The notes: generated from the letters alone by a model not told the origin. Counted from the stretch's first letter, positions 1 through 9,934 are shown. The stretch: 64,000 nt of DNA from JBBATK01 sp044228285 (GCA_044228285.1 JBGAVD010000006.1:124001-188000), one strand, 5' to 3'. Made by a program: numbers and translations.

Positions 1-3000
1 GCAGACAGCACTGTTGGCTACAGCGCAGCAGATCAGCGAGAGCTACGCTTGAAAGGTGCACTTGACCTCAATGATGTGACCATGCCTGCCTACAGTGTGC
101 AAGCCCGTACGCAACTTATGCCCTTGGCACAGCTAGTGGGCGACAACAACCTGCCACAGTCGTTTAGTGCAGACATAAAATGCAATGGAGTTGGTTTTCA
201 TCCGGATAGTCTTCAAGTGGATTTGCAGACCGACGTCACCGACTTCATTCTCACAGATGGCGCTTTGTTCCCCTTCAAGCTCTCTGCAAAACTGAGTAGA
301 AGTGATGCACAGCATCGACACTTAGAATTGCATTCAGACTTTGCTGATGCCAACGTTGACGGACGTTATCGTTTAGGAACAGCATGGTCAGTATTTCTTG
401 TGCACATTGGCATGCTTGACAAGTATGTACGCAATCACTATGCGAAGGCACAGAGCGACAGTGCATCGTTCAAGCCAATGCTGCCGTATAGCTTGCCAGA
501 TGATACTCTTGACTTGAAGTACAATCTCAAAGTTCGAGGTATGGCCGCTATCGCACCATTTATCAAAGGCGTTCGATTGGATGCGCGCGGCAATATCAGT
601 GGATCTATTTCTGGGACGCCAAGTTGTTATCAATTCGTTGTCGACACGGCTAGGGTTCGTCGCTTCAGTATGCGCATCGATCAGGACTTTGTGTACTCAC
701 AGCCTATTACGATGTCATTGCATATGCAAACAGAGAACATGACATCTCAGCCCTTTATCGAACAGGCGATACTCAACATACGCTGTGATAGCGTGCTACG
801 CATAAACACCACAAGATTTGTTGTCCCAAGATTCAACATCACCATCCTCGACGACCATGCTCGGTTCATGCTTTCAACACGCATGGAGAATCACATTCCT
901 CTCTATGCTCGCGGAAGTATGCATAACGAAGGAAACATTTACCGCGTCAATCTCGATTCACTCTATGCCGGTTGGAGTCGCTCGCTAGCATTTCGCACCA
1001 CTCATCCGGCGCATTTGCTCATGAGTCCGCAGGGAGTTCGTGTTGACAGCTTGAGCCTGCAGTACATTGGAGGGGAGGATCGAATTTCGTTGAGCGGGCT
1101 TTTCAATTCCAACTCCTTCGATCACATGAAGGTCGACCTTCGTCAATTCGATGTAGAAACACTCAAGAAGATTCCTGAGCTTGTTTCGGTAAACGCATTG
1201 CAGATGTTAGGTGGAGTTGTTGATAGTCTTAGCGTTGATATTCACGGCAAGTACAGTGCCCCACGCTTTGAGGTACAAGGAAGAATGATGGACATGCGCT
1301 ACAATGATGTCCCCATTGGCGTGCAATCTCTGCAGGGAAGTTATGACGGGAAGAACATTCGTGCGACCTCGACTGTGATTGCGCACATGGGTGATAGCGT
1401 TAAAACATTGGATTTGAATGTCAATGCAATGCCGCTGAGTATTGCATTGTCGCCAATGAAGATGTCTATGCGCGACAATGAACATGTCGACATCACCATT
1501 GCCGCAGCAAAGCTCAGCTTAGCGGCGGTTTCGCCCTTCGTCCCAGGCATCTCCAATCTCGACGGAAAAGCTGATGCGCAGATGCGTATAAGTGGTACAA
1601 CACCAGACAAAATCGACTATAGCGGAAACGTAACCTTTGACAACGCTTCCTTTGTTGTGCCTGCTACGAAGATTTGGTACACAGCAGGTGGACGCTTGAG
1701 CTTAAAGAACACCACGGTCAATCTCGATTCCATTCGCATAAAGAATGTTGAATCGGATCTACCTGGGGGAGCAGCCGATGTAACAGGTCTCATGCGTATT
1801 CGCGGCTTTACCATCCGGGATTTAGACATCTACGCGCAAGTCAGCAAGCGCGATAAGTTCTTGGTGATGAGTGAAGCGACCGCGGGTGCAAGCGACTTCA
1901 TGTATGGTCGGACAACCATCTCAACGCAGGACAACGACCGAGGTCGTACGCAACGTCGTCTCCACTTTCACGGCACACCAGATAGACCTTTGCTTGAAGG
2001 TTTCGTTATGATCGAGGACGCGGATATCAAGTTTCCTCCAACGATCGATCGCACAACTCGAACGTCGACAATGCAGTACGTTCGTACAGGCAACAACTAC
2101 CGATTGACAGAAGTAATAACCAAGGCACCAAGCACTGATACGACGATTGGCGACTTGCCTCCTGAAGAACCCATCATGAAGCGCAACGAGCAGAAGCTTG
2201 AGAAATCCTTCGTTGATATACTGTACACCTCTGTGGATTGTAAGATCGAGAACTTCATGACCGTGCAGATGGACTTTGGTTTGAATGACCAGATGGTTGC
2301 GATTGTTCGTCAGGAGAATCCAAGAGACGCAATGCGCTTTATTCGCGACGGCTCCAGGTCGACTTCATTAAAGTCTGACCTCATTATTGATCCTGCCACT
2401 ACCTATAAGTTCTACTCAAACTTTATCGCCGAAGGTACGATGAACATTGATGGTCCGATCGATAACCCTCGACTCAACATCAAAGCATCCATGACCAGCG
2501 ACCGTGTGGTCAATGACCGGAAGAGTACATACAAGGTAGAGTTGACGATAACCGGCACAAAAAAGAAGCCCATTGTTACGATGAACTATTACATTGATGG
2601 TCGCCTCAACGAGGGCGCAGTTACTGATGATGAGCGCACAACAAACGCCTTGCTCCTTACCATGTTTGGCTTTACACAGTCAGAACTGGGCGGAAGCAGT
2701 AATCTTGGCAATGATGTAGGAAACAAGCTCGCTTCTTCACCTGTTGGTGTAATCTTCAACAAGGTACTTCAAGGAAGTGTTATCAAGAATGTGAACATCG
2801 ACTTAAACGGGGGCGTTGCTGACCTTTCGCAAGCACATGTGAAGGTCACGGCCGCCATTTTTCCTGGCACAGCTCTCACGCTTGGGGGCACCCTCTCGGA
2901 TCCAACCGTAACCTTCACGTACCCAATAACGGCCAATACCAGTGCGAGCCTCATGCGAGCCACTACCCCAGGCGCATCTGCTACACGTCAGCAAAAAAAC

Positions 3001-3033
3001 TGGGAGTTAAAGTATGGAGTGCACATTCCGTAA
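1..3033 (+). CDS. TamB-like translocation/assembly module protein (5' end outside window)
   Basis: The reading frame is open from base 1, so the start lies upstream; about 1,010 C-terminal residues are present. The protein is built of alternating hydrophobic/polar beta strands with repeated 'G-x-l/v-x-G' turns, as in the AsmA/TamB (DUF490) family. These span the periplasm as a long beta-groove and help insert or supply outer-membrane components. The last ~250 residues have the look of a TamB C-terminal domain (LLLTMFGFTQSELGG, then a region ending in a strand-rich tail). A 7-bp hairpin (3051-3074) without a T-run lies just after the stop. Its place ahead of a cluster of T9SS cargo fits an envelope role, but no direct link is shown. 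Family assignment rests on fold-like pattern rather than a unique motif. Confidence 0.8.
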   Translation, partial: ADSTVGYSAADQRELRLKGALDLNDVTMPAYSVQARTQLMPLAQLVGDNNLPQSFSADIKCNGVGFHPDSLQVDLQTDVTDFILTDGALFPFKLSAKLSRSDAQHRHLELHSDFADANVDGRYRLGTAWSVFLVHIGMLDKYVRNHYAKAQSDSASFKPMLPYSLPDDTLDLKYNLKVRGMAAIAPFIKGVRLDARGNISGSISGTPSCYQFVVDTARVRRFSMRIDQDFVYSQPITMSLHMQTENMTSQPFIEQAILNIRCDSVLRINTTRFVVPRFNITILDDHARFMLSTRMENHIPLYARGSMHNEGNIYRVNLDSLYAGWSRSLAFRTTHPAHLLMSPQGVRVDSLSLQYIGGEDRISLSGLFNSNSFDHMKVDLRQFDVETLKKIPELVSVNALQMLGGVVDSLSVDIHGKYSAPRFEVQGRMMDMRYNDVPIGVQSLQGSYDGKNIRATSTVIAHMGDSVKTLDLNVNAMPLSIALSPMKMSMRDNEHVDITIAAAKLSLAAVSPFVPGISNLDGKADAQMRISGTTPDKIDYSGNVTFDNASFVVPATKIWYTAGGRLSLKNTTVNLDSIRIKNVESDLPGGAADVTGLMRIRGFTIRDLDIYAQVSKRDKFLVMSEATAGASDFMYGRTTISTQDNDRGRTQRRLHFHGTPDRPLLEGFVMIEDADIKFPPTIDRTTRTSTMQYVRTGNNYRLTEVITKAPSTDTTIGDLPPEEPIMKRNEQKLEKSFVDILYTSVDCKIENFMTVQMDFGLNDQMVAIVRQENPRDAMRFIRDGSRSTSLKSDLIIDPATTYKFYSNFIAEGTMNIDGPIDNPRLNIKASMTSDRVVNDRKSTYKVELTITGTKKKPIVTMNYYIDGRLNEGAVTDDERTTNALLLTMFGFTQSELGGSSNLGNDVGNKLASSPVGVIFNKVLQGSVIKNVNIDLNGGVADLSQAHVKVTAAIFPGTALTLGGTLSDPTVTFTYPITANTSASLMRATTPGASATRQQKNWELKYGVHIP

Positions 3034-3336
3034 TAGTCGGTCTGATTGTCGAACCCAATCTCGAGTGTGGGTTCAATTCCTCTTAGTGACTTTCGCATTT
3101 CCCTCTTCGATCTGACAATCGGCAGCGTTACCGAACTATAGTGTTCAGCTCCCTTGAATTGATCCAAACCACTCCCTTCGCAGACAGGCAGCACCTTCGT
3201 TTTCGGCTGAAAAGACTTGCTCTATAAACGATTATTCACTTTTGTCTTTGTCTCTCAACAAAAAGTGTTGATTTTGCGGAACACTATCGGTCAGGGCACT
3301 GGTCCTGATAGACTCTCCACCAATTTTTGCACGGCA
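3034..3336. other. Intergenic stretch after the tamB-like gene
   Basis: About 300 bp without a convincing gene. It holds a short hairpin at 3051-3074 (GAACCCA / TGGGTTC arms, 10-nt loop). The reading frame of the next gene stays open upstream from 3217, but that part encodes no signal peptide, and the ATG at 3337 is the better start. Confidence 0.5.
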
Positions 3337-5433
3337 ATGATCCATCGCTACCTCTTTGGTCTCTTTGTTTTCTTCTGCAGTCTCCCACTTCTTCACTCTG
3401 CCAACGTACCAAAAGACGTATCTGTTCCGCTCATCGCAACCGTGACCAACACTGGAACCTTACGCGTTGAACTTAAATGGCCTGCAGACAAGAACAGTCT
3501 AGGCTACACCATCCTCCGCAAGCAAAAGGACGAGGCATCGTTCAACACGATGGAGGAACTCGGGGGCATGGATTCAATGTGGATCGACACCGACATCCTT
3601 GAAGGCATTGGCTATGAGTATGCAATCTCAAAGGTATTGATCAAGGACACGCTCAATGCTTATGGTTTTGTCGCCGCTGGCTGGAAGGTAGCCGTTGACG
3701 CTTCGCATGGACACATGCTGTTGTTGGTCGACAAGACTGTTCATGCAAGTTTGGGTACTGAAGTGAAACGTCTTGCCCAAGACCTTTGGAACGAAGGCTG
3801 GTATGTTCAGATCAAGGAAGCACCGCGTGCGCCAACCTTCGATAGCGCTGCGGTTCGTGCAACAAAAGACATTGTGCGTGAGTGGTACAACACACTCAAT
3901 GGTGAACCTGCTTACCTCTTCATCATCGGTAGAGTACCAGTTCCTTACTCGGGAATGGTCTACATGGGTAAGTCCTATCCTGGTCCAGACGGTCACGGAG
4001 AGCATAGTGGTGCTTGGGCGGCTGACAGCTACTATTCATGTATGATCGATGATAACTTATGGACCGATGACATCACCAATACAGTAGGTGCGTATCCAGA
4101 CAACAAGAATTTTCCCAATGATGGTCGTTTCGATAACATGTTTGTGCCTGGCAGCTTTGATATCAAAGTAGGTCGTGTGGATTTGTATAACATGGGTCTC
4201 TTTTACCACGACAGCACCGGCAGTGGTGCTTCGCGCAAGGTTGATTCTCTTGCCTCGGAGATCCACCTCATACGGAACTATCTGGATCGCAATCACGCAT
4301 ATCGCACAAATGCGTTTAAGCTGCCATGGCGCGGTTTGATTGACGACAACTTTGGTGGATATGGCGAGCAGTTTGCGCGTTGCGCATGGATGGCATACCC
4401 TGCTCTCTTAGGCGCTAATTCGGCAGTTGAACGCGACTATATCACAACACTGGATACGGCAGGATACTTGTGGTCTTATGGTTGCGGTGGTGGTGGCAGC
4501 GACTTTCAATCGGCTGGAGGAGTAGGAACCTCGACCGATATTTCCAAGAAGAAACTCAACACGGTTTTCTCCATGCTCTTTGGCTCCTACTTCGGCGATT
4601 GGGATAAGGCTAACAACCTCCTCCGCGCACCGTTGGCGGTCAGCCCAGGAGCGCTTACCAATTGTTGGGCTGGACGTCCGTACTGGTACTTCCAACAAAT
4701 GGCACTTGGAGAAACGATTGGAACCTGTTATCAGATTTCGGCGAACAATGACAACACCTATCCCTCTGGAATTTATCCTCGTGGCGTGCACATTGCCTTG
4801 ATGGGTGATCCTTCCCTCCGTATGAGTTACGGCACTGTTGGTGTGGCACAAAATCTGTCAGTCAAGCAAGTTGCCGCTCCAACCAAAGGTGTACAGCTTA
4901 GTTGGTCTGCACCAGCGGGAACCGAAGTAGTTGGATACTATGTGTACAAGCAGAATGCAGATGCTGCCGTTGTGCCACTGAATGGCGGAGCGATGATCAA
5001 TGAAACCAGTTTTCTGGATGAGCAGTTAACCGACGGAGTTGTGCGCTATATCGTACGTACTGTTGGCGTACTCACATCAAGTTCGGGAAGCTTCAATGAA
5101 CTCAGTGCCCCATTGGAACAAAGCTTAACCGTTTCTAGCGTTGAAGATCAGAGCAATGCAAGCACTCAGCTTCGTTGTTATCCAAATCCAGCGCAGAACT
5201 CATGTGCTGTGGAATTAAATCTTCAATCATCCGCTGCTGTTAGCGTCAGCCTCTACAACAGCAATGGCGCGCTTATTCGTCGTCTGGAGTCGTCATGGCT
5301 TTCAGCAGGCGAACAACATTTAGTCTGGGATCTCTCGGACGACGCTGGCAATCGCGTTGCCGATGGCGTCTATGTACTCCAGGTTCGCATTGGAGCCGAG
5401 TTGCTCGTAAAGAAATTGAGTATTGTACACTAG
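3337..5433 (+). CDS. Secreted gingipain-fold (C25-like) protein with T9SS sorting domain, probably inactive
   Basis: 698 residues from the ATG that opens a clear signal peptide (MIHRYLFGLFVFFCSLPLL). Residues ~25-105 resemble a fibronectin-III strand set. Residues ~125-490 look like a peptidase C25 (gingipain) fold: IIGRVPVPYSG, DGHGEHSGAWAADSYY, and the family-typical closing IALMGDPSLRM. A second FnIII-like region (~500-590) follows, then a T9SS type A sorting domain with CYPNPAQNS and DDAGNRVADGVYVLQVR. Where gingipains carry the catalytic GHG and the later AC-x-N-G, this protein reads YGCGGGGSD (~382-389) and FGSYFGDWD (~415-423), so both His and Cys appear to be missing. It is likely exported through Sec and T9SS and displayed on the surface. 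An inactive, binding-type role is an inference. Confidence 0.72.
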   Translation: MIHRYLFGLFVFFCSLPLLHSANVPKDVSVPLIATVTNTGTLRVELKWPADKNSLGYTILRKQKDEASFNTMEELGGMDSMWIDTDILEGIGYEYAISKVLIKDTLNAYGFVAAGWKVAVDASHGHMLLLVDKTVHASLGTEVKRLAQDLWNEGWYVQIKEAPRAPTFDSAAVRATKDIVREWYNTLNGEPAYLFIIGRVPVPYSGMVYMGKSYPGPDGHGEHSGAWAADSYYSCMIDDNLWTDDITNTVGAYPDNKNFPNDGRFDNMFVPGSFDIKVGRVDLYNMGLFYHDSTGSGASRKVDSLASEIHLIRNYLDRNHAYRTNAFKLPWRGLIDDNFGGYGEQFARCAWMAYPALLGANSAVERDYITTLDTAGYLWSYGCGGGGSDFQSAGGVGTSTDISKKKLNTVFSMLFGSYFGDWDKANNLLRAPLAVSPGALTNCWAGRPYWYFQQMALGETIGTCYQISANNDNTYPSGIYPRGVHIALMGDPSLRMSYGTVGVAQNLSVKQVAAPTKGVQLSWSAPAGTEVVGYYVYKQNADAAVVPLNGGAMINETSFLDEQLTDGVVRYIVRTVGVLTSSSGSFNELSAPLEQSLTVSSVEDQSNASTQLRCYPNPAQNSCAVELNLQSSAAVSVSLYNSNGALIRRLESSWLSAGEQHLVWDLSDDAGNRVADGVYVLQVRIGAELLVKKLSIVH

Positions 5434-5457
5434 AACACACAACATTGCCTAACAGCC

Positions 5458-5991
5458 ATGAGCGAAAACACCGAAGATCTGCAGTATCCTATTGGTCGTT
5501 TTAAACGTCCGGAACTCGTTCAAAGCTCCGACCGTGAGGGTTGGATTCAGGCAATTGAAGACTTGCCACAAAGCCTGCGTGCCTGCACGCAGGCTTTGCA
5601 AGAGCATCAGTTTGATGCTTGTTATCGTCCAGGCAGTTGGACAGTTCGTCAGGTGATCCATCACTTGGCTGATAGTCACATGAACGCTTCGATACGCTTT
5701 CGATTAGCACTCACCGAAGATGCACCCGTGGTCAAACCGTACCTTGAAGCTGCATGGGCTACTCTGCCAGACGCCAGTAGTCTGGATGTTCGCAGCTCCT
5801 TAGATATTCTGAGTGGTCTGCACGAGCGCTGGGTCTACCTTATGCGATCAATGACCGACGAGCAATGGATGCGCAGCTTTGTGAACCCACAGTATGGGGA
5901 TCGTCCATCAAGCTTACATAACACCGCGGCCTTGTATGCATGGCATTCCAAGCACCATTTAGCCCATGTTATCCGCGCCACGGCGCTCTAA
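5458..5991 (+). CDS. DinB-fold YfiT-like thiol-transferase/metal-dependent protein
   Basis: 177 residues, a cytosolic four-helix-bundle protein of the DinB/YfiT superfamily. The opening LQYPIGRFKRPE and the CYRPGSWTVRQVIHHLADSH segment (His68, His69, His74) are typical of YfiT-type members, and the C-terminal HSKHHLAHV (His163-His170) supplies the remaining metal ligands. YfiT relatives bind Zn or Ni and include bacillithiol S-transferases; the substrate here cannot be read from sequence. It starts 24 bp after the preceding T9SS cargo gene but shares no evident function with it. Length matches the family. Confidence 0.85.
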   Translation: MSENTEDLQYPIGRFKRPELVQSSDREGWIQAIEDLPQSLRACTQALQEHQFDACYRPGSWTVRQVIHHLADSHMNASIRFRLALTEDAPVVKPYLEAAWATLPDASSLDVRSSLDILSGLHERWVYLMRSMTDEQWMRSFVNPQYGDRPSSLHNTAALYAWHSKHHLAHVIRATAL

Positions 5992-6567
5992 TAGACCTAC
6001 ATGAGCTAAGCTCAGGTACTATAGACGTTTATCGCCCTTCCCCTGTAACCAATTCGGTATGCCTGTGTTGCTACCTTAAACCTCTGAGCGCTTGCGCTAG
6101 TCATAGTCGCGTGCCATCGGAAAATCAGCTCAAACAATGGGCTTGATTCAGAGACAAGACTGCGGGTTTTGGTTGTATTTTCACAAATCTCGACTCGGAT
6201 TCTCAGCGAGGTGGATCAAGTTTAACTGACAACAACCAGGTTCCTTACCACAAGTTTAGCGGGAAATCAGATCTGGTACAGCTTGAAAAACAGAATCAAC
6301 TCTTGAAGATTGGCGAAGAACGATATCATCAGAGTGCAGGTTGGTGAAGGATCTCGTGACAAAGGATCAACAAGCTTTGATATAAGGAAGCAGCTTTAGG
6401 GCACAGCGGAGAGTTTGACAGGTATTGATAGTATAGGTGGTGCAGAGAGTGCTAAAGGAACAAGCGGGAAGCACGGAAAAGGGACATTCACATCTGCCGC
6501 ATAAAAAGCAAATCAGAAGTACAGGTAGAGAGAATTAGAAGAATCATCATTAATCTCAGGAGAACTC
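5992..6567. other. 576-bp intergenic stretch with no gene recognised
   Basis: No reading frame with a good ribosome site was found. The last ~250 bp are purine-rich on the + strand and run into an AGGAG ribosome-binding site at about 6558-6562, seven to nine bases before the DUF1800 start, so this part may be promoter and leader for the DUF1800/DUF1501 pair. Confidence 0.4.
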
Positions 6568-8142
6568 ATGGCCGCACTTGATAGTTACACCGGACCATGG
6601 GATGAGCGCCATGCAGCGCATCTGTTACGACGGGCGACGTTTGTTACACGTCCCGATGTCATCAAGCAGGTTGCAGGAATGGGCTTGTCTGCAGCGGTGG
6701 ACAAATTATTGCAAGACAGACCAGCGCCTGCTGGTCCTGTGGATCCTGGCTTATCAGATCAGGGTACATGGACCTATAATCAAACAACTGCTCACCCAGA
6801 CGACAACCAGTTCCGCGGGCTTGTGAAAGCTTGGTGGTTTGACTTGATGATTAAGCCAACTGACATTTCAGTCATCGAGAAGTTGACCTTGTTTTGGCAC
6901 AATCACTTTGCAACTGAGTCGGATACCATTTCAGATTCACGTTATCAGTACTATCACAACGCCATGCTTCGTCGCAACGCGATGGGCAACTTCAAAACCT
7001 TTGTGCGTGATGTGACGCTGGACTGTGGAATGCTACGCTACTTAAACGGCGACAGCAACACAGCAGCCCACGCAAATGAGAACTATGCTCGTGAGTTGCA
7101 GGAGCTCTTCACCATTGGCAAAGGTTTGGAACGCAGTCCTGGCGACTATACGAACTACACTGAAGCCGATATCCAAGCCGCGGCAAAAGTGCTGACCGGT
7201 TGGCGAACAGTGAGAATTGGTGATCCCTCCAAGTCTGTGTATCAACAGAATGCCCATAACTCATCAACAAAAGTCTTCTCCTCATGTTATGGAAACGTCA
7301 GCATAACAGGCTCGAAGGACGAAGCAGGAGCTCGTCGTGAGTTGGATGAACTGCTAACGATGATCTTGAATCAAGATGAGACAGCGCGCTACATCGTCAG
7401 GAAGTTGTATCGCTGGTTTGTGTTTTATCAGATTGATGACACCGTAGAACAAGAAGTTATACGTCCACTGGCAGCCCAATTCAAAGCCGGCGGTTATGAG
7501 ATCAAGCCCGTGTTGCGTACGCTGCTGATGAGTCAAGCATTCTTTGACGAGCAGAATTTTGGTGCGATGATCAAGAGTCCGCTCGACTACGCAGTAGGAC
7601 TTTCCAATCTCTTCGACTTCGTGTATCCTACCGAGGCACTCGCGAGAGTTCAGGCTATGGCTTACCTCATTACTGCCTGCATTAATCTGCAGCAGAACCC
7701 AATGGATCCACCAAGCGTGGCGGGATGGCAAGCTTACTACCAGAATCCTGATTACTACAAGCAGTGGATCAACAGCGCAACTCTTCCTTCACGTTATGGC
7801 TATACAGATGCCATCGTATACGGTGGTGGCCGCGTTCCCAGAGGTTTCGTGCTCGACACTTTGTCGATCATTGGCAAGTATGTAAGCGATCCACTGGATG
7901 CTGCGACGGTCGTGAAGGACCTTGGTAATGTGATCATGCCTGCATACAATCTCACCGAGCAAGAGGTTGAGTATCTGGCAACACAAGTCTTCATGGCAGG
8001 CACCCAAGTATATGAGTGGGCAAAGATTTGGAACGACTATAAGACAAATCCTACAGACACGGTAAAGAAGAAGATAGCGGAAGACCGGGCAAAGGTCTTG
8101 TTCCGCTACATGTTCCGTATGGCAGAATTTCAACTCATGTAA
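6568..8142 (+). CDS. DUF1800 family protein
   Basis: 524 residues. Family landmarks are all present: HLLRRATFVTRPDVI near the N-terminus, LFWHNHFATES, ATG-proximal helices, and NENYARELQELFTIGKG (~170-186). DUF1800 proteins are widespread in Bacteroidota, Planctomycetota and Proteobacteria and are almost always encoded next to a DUF1501 protein, as here (18-bp gap). Their molecular role is not established. No signal peptide is visible at this N-terminus, which starts directly with MAALDSYTGPWDERHA. The ATG is preceded by a good AGGAG, supporting the start. Confidence 0.93.
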   Translation: MAALDSYTGPWDERHAAHLLRRATFVTRPDVIKQVAGMGLSAAVDKLLQDRPAPAGPVDPGLSDQGTWTYNQTTAHPDDNQFRGLVKAWWFDLMIKPTDISVIEKLTLFWHNHFATESDTISDSRYQYYHNAMLRRNAMGNFKTFVRDVTLDCGMLRYLNGDSNTAAHANENYARELQELFTIGKGLERSPGDYTNYTEADIQAAAKVLTGWRTVRIGDPSKSVYQQNAHNSSTKVFSSCYGNVSITGSKDEAGARRELDELLTMILNQDETARYIVRKLYRWFVFYQIDDTVEQEVIRPLAAQFKAGGYEIKPVLRTLLMSQAFFDEQNFGAMIKSPLDYAVGLSNLFDFVYPTEALARVQAMAYLITACINLQQNPMDPPSVAGWQAYYQNPDYYKQWINSATLPSRYGYTDAIVYGGGRVPRGFVLDTLSIIGKYVSDPLDAATVVKDLGNVIMPAYNLTEQEVEYLATQVFMAGTQVYEWAKIWNDYKTNPTDTVKKKIAEDRAKVLFRYMFRMAEFQLM

Positions 8143-8160
8143 CATTCACAAGGAAACACT

Positions 8161-9738
8161 ATGAAACGTAGAGACTTTCTTCGAGCAGCATCTCCGCTGC
8201 TCACCGTTCCCTTCCTTCTGAATGGAACACCACTGCGAGCGATGTCGCGTATGCGCGTTCTCGACCCAATTTTTCGTCAAACACTAGCAACAGATCGTGT
8301 ACTCGTCCTCATCCAGTTACAAGGTGGCAATGACGGTATCAACACCATTCTGCCTCTCGACCAACTTTCGGTCTACAATTCTGTGCGCTCACAAGTCGCC
8401 CTTCCAGAATCAAAGATTCTCAAGTTGACCGACAGCACTGGTATTCACCCAGCAATGAGTGAAATGCAGCGCATGTTTACAAACGGAATGATGAATGTTG
8501 TACAAGGTGTCACCTACCCCAATCCAAACCTCTCGCACTTTCGCTCCACCGACATTTGGATGAGTGCCACGGGTTACGATCAGTACTTGAATACAGGTTG
8601 GGCAGGACGCTATCTCGATTCTGAGTTCCCGAATTACCCGACTGGTTATCCAAGTGCAGAGATGCCTGATCCTCCAGCTATTCAAATGGGCGCTGTGATG
8701 TCGGTCACTGCACAAGGTCCAAGCCAAAGCATGGGTATTGCCATTCAAGACCCAACAAACTTCTACAATCTGGTAAACGGCACAACGAAGGGACCATTTG
8801 GCGATCCACCAAACACACGTCCAGGCAATGAACTCAAGTTTTTACGTCAAGTAGAAACCGAGTCACAAGCCTATGCTACAACCATCAAGGCAGCGGCAGA
8901 CAAGGCAAAGAACCAAGCCACCTATCCAACCGGAAACAACTTGGCGGATCAGTTAAAGATTGTTGCACGTCTTATTGGTGGCGGACTCAAAACTCGGGTG
9001 TATATGGTAACCCTTGGAGGTTTTGATACACACGCGGCACAGGTAGATCCAGCCGATAAAACCACCGGTTCACATGCGGTCCTTCTCAATCGTCTCTCAA
9101 CAGCCGTAAACGCTTTCTACGACGACTTGAAAGCAATGAAATGTGTTGACCGTGTTCTGACGATGAGCTTCTCTGAGTTTGGACGTCGTGTGCAGTCGAA
9201 CGCAAGTAACGGCACCGATCACGGAACAGCAGCACCAATGATGATTATTGGAACACAGGTCAATCCAATCATCATTGGAAACAATCCTTCGCTAACAGAC
9301 TTAGACAATGTCGGAAACCTGAAGATGCAAACAGACTTCCGTCAGGTCTACACTTCAGTTTTGTCTCAATGGTTTGGTGTGAGTGGCTCTGAGCTTCAAA
9401 GCACTATGCTAAAGGACTTCACACAAGTTCCAATCATTAAAACAACCAGTACAAGCGTTGCCGATGATTTCGGTCAGACTTCAATGCTCTACTGTACACC
9501 AAATCCGCTCAACGGCACTCCTGGTCGCGTACGCTACACTCTACCAGAAGCCGCAGACGTTCGCTTACGCATTGTGGATCTTGACGGTCGACACGTTATG
9601 CAACTCACCAGCGAGTACCAGAGCAGTGGCGAACAAAGCGTTGAATTCAGCGCCGCAAGTCTTGCCTCTGGCTCCTACTTCTGCGAACTCCGCGCTGGAC
9701 AACGTCGCAGCGTTTGTCAACTTGTTGTAGCACATTAA
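8161..9738 (+). CDS. DUF1501 family protein with twin-arginine signal and T9SS sorting domain
   Basis: 525 residues. It begins MKRRDFLRAASPLLTVPF, a twin-arginine (Tat) type signal. The DUF1501 (sulfatase/alkaline-phosphatase-like fold) landmarks are LIQLQGGNDGINTILPL, TLGGFDTHAAQ and MSFSEFGRRVQ followed by GTDHGTAAPMMIIG. Residues ~440-525 form a T9SS sorting domain (YCTPNPLNGTPGRVRYTLP, then SLASGSYFCELRAGQ). It is translationally close to the DUF1800 gene and has AAGGA before its ATG. The DUF1501/DUF1800 pair probably acts in the envelope or on the surface; substrate unknown. Tat plus T9SS signals on one polypeptide is notable because T9SS cargo normally use Sec. Confidence 0.92.
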   Translation: MKRRDFLRAASPLLTVPFLLNGTPLRAMSRMRVLDPIFRQTLATDRVLVLIQLQGGNDGINTILPLDQLSVYNSVRSQVALPESKILKLTDSTGIHPAMSEMQRMFTNGMMNVVQGVTYPNPNLSHFRSTDIWMSATGYDQYLNTGWAGRYLDSEFPNYPTGYPSAEMPDPPAIQMGAVMSVTAQGPSQSMGIAIQDPTNFYNLVNGTTKGPFGDPPNTRPGNELKFLRQVETESQAYATTIKAAADKAKNQATYPTGNNLADQLKIVARLIGGGLKTRVYMVTLGGFDTHAAQVDPADKTTGSHAVLLNRLSTAVNAFYDDLKAMKCVDRVLTMSFSEFGRRVQSNASNGTDHGTAAPMMIIGTQVNPIIIGNNPSLTDLDNVGNLKMQTDFRQVYTSVLSQWFGVSGSELQSTMLKDFTQVPIIKTTSTSVADDFGQTSMLYCTPNPLNGTPGRVRYTLPEAADVRLRIVDLDGRHVMQLTSEYQSSGEQSVEFSAASLASGSYFCELRAGQRRSVCQLVVAH

Positions 9739-9749
9739 ACAACAAGTAC

Positions 9750-9775
9750 AAACTCAAGCTTCTTCCTGAGTTTTT
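9750..9775 (+). terminator. Possible weak terminator after the DUF1501 gene
   Basis: AAACTCA and TGAGTTT form a 7-bp low-GC stem followed by TTTTT, shortly after the stop codon at 9738. Stability is marginal; the much stronger palindrome at 9779-9821 follows at once. Confidence 0.35.
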
Positions 9776-9778
9776 CAT

Positions 9779-9821
9779 ACACACGCAAACAGGCGGGCTT
9801 TGCCCGCCTGTTTGCGTGTGT
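9779..9821. repeat. Perfect 20-bp inverted repeat with TTT loop
   Basis: Arms 9779-9798 and 9802-9821 are perfectly complementary with a three-base TTT loop. The core GCGGGC-TTT-GCCCGC resembles the GCGGGC-TTC-GCCCGC hairpin at 19094-19108. There is no T-run, so it could act as a strong transcript hairpin, a protein-binding palindrome or a member of a dispersed hairpin family. Confidence 0.85.
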
Positions 9822-9934
9822 GGTAAACTTAACCTTTGAGTTGGTTGTGAGAGACAACCTAAACCTTCTTATCACTTTTTCATCCGCCTAGGTATATCCA
9901 ACCAACCCAGCTCTTTCGTAGATTGATTGCTGTA

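Noticed and set aside
3051..3080. GGGTTCAATTCC looking like a tRNA T-loop
   Set aside because: No complementary T-stem, anticodon arm or acceptor stem around it; it is part of a simple 7-bp hairpin.
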